Origin: an uncultured Rhodospirillales bacterium
Lineage (GTDB): Bacteria > Pseudomonadota > Alphaproteobacteria > Rhodospirillales > JABHCV01
Direction: 5' to 3'
NCBI GenBank assembly: GCA_938092065.1
Contig: CALKND010000007.1
Location: 83,657 to 147,656 of the forward strand
Length of the DNA: 64,000 nt
Shown: one piece after another, positions 63,059 to 64,000 of the stretch
Layout: each line of letters begins with the position of its first letter
How positions within the stretch are numbered: the first letter of the stretch is position 1
Made by a program: the position numbers and the translations under genes
Notes under the pieces: model-generated
The model's input: only the letters and a program-made list of their open reading frames with translations
What the model was told of the DNA's origin: nothing
Database searches by the model: none

Positions 63059-64000
63059 TTGCCGCTAAAGAAGAAGCAGTTTGACGACGAAGAGATACCC
63101 ATCTTCGATGAGGCCGTTATCTACAAGCGCGGTGAGTATTGGCACTTTCGCATGTGGCTTAACGGCGAGGGCAAGTACGCTCGCAAAAGTCTCCGCACCC
63201 GCAGCCGATCAACAGCTATTGAGAAAGGCAAAGAGGCTTACTTAGAAATATTCGCTAATCTCAAACAGGGTAAGACCTACTTCTCCATTACGACGAAGGA
63301 AGGCGTTGAGCGTTATGTTGATTATCGGAAGAAGGACGTTGAAGCTGGTTTGATTGTCAGCGGACGCCTTCAAACAATCAAAACCCACTTGCAGCACTGG
63401 CTTAACTTCATCGGTAAAGATACGAAGTTGAAGGAGTTGGAGCGGACAGATTGTGAAGACTATTTTCACTTCCGTAGCAAATCGACGGATGGGCGGGTTA
63501 AACAGGTTACAGTGCAGAACGAGCAGAGTAGCATCAACGCCTGTATGAAGTGGCTCTTCAAAACCGGTGAAACCCACTTCGACAGTTTTGAATTTAAGAA
63601 GCTGCCCAAAGTCGACAGAAACAACGAAGCCATTCGACGGGCTACGTTCACCAGCGAAGAGTACGAGCGCATCTTCAAAGCCATGCGTTCATACGTTGCC
63701 AAATCCCAAAAGCGTGTTGACACGAATGAGCTGCTTATTCGGCAGATTGTCCGTCACTACATCCTTATTGCAGCGAACAGCGGCTTACGTGTTGGTGAGC
63801 AACGGCAGCTACGTTGGAAAGACGTCAGCATTGAGACGCATAAAGTGGATGGTGAAGAAAGGAAGCTGGCTCGCATCCATGTACGCGCTGAAACGAGTAA
63901 AGTTCGCACAAGCCGAACCTTTCTTTGTCGTAATGGGCAGTATTTCGAGCGCCTACGCGAACTCGTTAAGCACGACAGCGATGACGATTTGATCTTCAGC
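63059..64000 (+). CDS. Tyrosine recombinase / phage-type integrase (partial, cut by window end)
   Basis: An open frame of 314 codons to the window end, still open. The start is a TTG at 63059 with GGAGAG about 6 nt upstream. The N-terminal part has an Arm-type DNA-binding look (FRMWLNGEGKYARKSLRTRS). A SAM-like core domain follows (about 110-190), then the catalytic domain with Arg244 in ANSGLRVGEQRQLRW and the beta-hairpin Lys281 in AETSKVRTS. The H-x-x-R and Tyr motifs lie beyond the window. Composition is visibly more GC-rich than the neighbouring genes, in line with transfer. Its position after guaA suggests a genomic island or prophage integrase. Confidence 0.88.
   Translation, partial: MPLKKKQFDDEEIPIFDEAVIYKRGEYWHFRMWLNGEGKYARKSLRTRSRSTAIEKGKEAYLEIFANLKQGKTYFSITTKEGVERYVDYRKKDVEAGLIVSGRLQTIKTHLQHWLNFIGKDTKLKELERTDCEDYFHFRSKSTDGRVKQVTVQNEQSSINACMKWLFKTGETHFDSFEFKKLPKVDRNNEAIRRATFTSEEYERIFKAMRSYVAKSQKRVDTNELLIRQIVRHYILIAANSGLRVGEQRQLRWKDVSIETHKVDGEERKLARIHVRAETSKVRTSRTFLCRNGQYFERLRELVKHDSDDDLIFS

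Noticed and set aside
63567..63992. 141-codon plus-strand frame inside the integrase
   Set aside because: It is a shifted frame of the integrase; the frame from 63059 carries the catalytic Arg and Lys motifs.

Overview
The window reads as a moderately AT-rich chromosomal segment of an alphaproteobacterium, probably a free-living aquatic member of the Rhodospirillales or a related order. This rests on gene order and gene families, not on a database search. Supporting blocks are secA divergent from a prolyl isomerase-argJ-mutT-cinA run; a J-domain gene followed by cobS-cobT and convergent rpmB; aroK-aroB-CBS gene divergent from xerD; guaB-rsmB-guaA; a DUF1491 gene; and TRAP and polyamine-type ABC transporters. 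Nearly all of the window is ordinary core genome, densely packed and with many 4-nt start/stop overlaps.

Layout. 0.1-5.3 kb: MscS channel, rhodanese, an Xre/ParS-like protein, SelO AMPylase and a methyltransferase. 5.4-8.9 kb: a three-gene overlapping operon (PadR-like regulator, 69-aa CxxC protein, DUF2325 protein) divergent from an MFS transporter, with a textbook Fur box between them. 9-18.8 kb: arsH, a small secreted protein, tRNA-Leu(UAA), bluB, cinA/mutT/argJ/PPIase, secA and a secreted HExxH protein. 18.8-27.5 kb: accA, then an IclR / 2-hydroxyacid dehydrogenase / TRAP / amidase catabolic locus. 27.5-34 kb: xerD, a secreted helical protein and an unlisted 46-aa membrane protein, divergent from aroK-aroB-CNNM, then bolA. 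34.9-41.1 kb: J-domain, cobS, cobT, rpmB, icd and a LOG-family gene. 41.7-49.8 kb: a LysM protein, psd-pssA, an RND efflux operon headed by its own PadR regulator, and DUF1491. 49.9-55.6 kb: an Asp/Glu-racemase-like enzyme convergent with a Pot-type ABC importer. 56.2-62.9 kb: Ppx/GppA, rlmE, guaB, rsmB and guaA.

At 63.06 kb a tyrosine-recombinase integrase starts right after guaA and runs off the window. The 3' end of guaA is a known integration hotspot, so this is probably the left edge of a genomic island; most of any exotic cargo would lie beyond the window.

The most interesting material inside the window is the Fur-box-controlled DUF2325 module (5.4-8.9 kb), the guaA integrase junction, the amide/hydroxyacid uptake locus, the secreted HExxH protein downstream of secA, and several short genes and RNA/DNA hairpins. 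No CRISPR array, rRNA or complete insertion sequence was seen.
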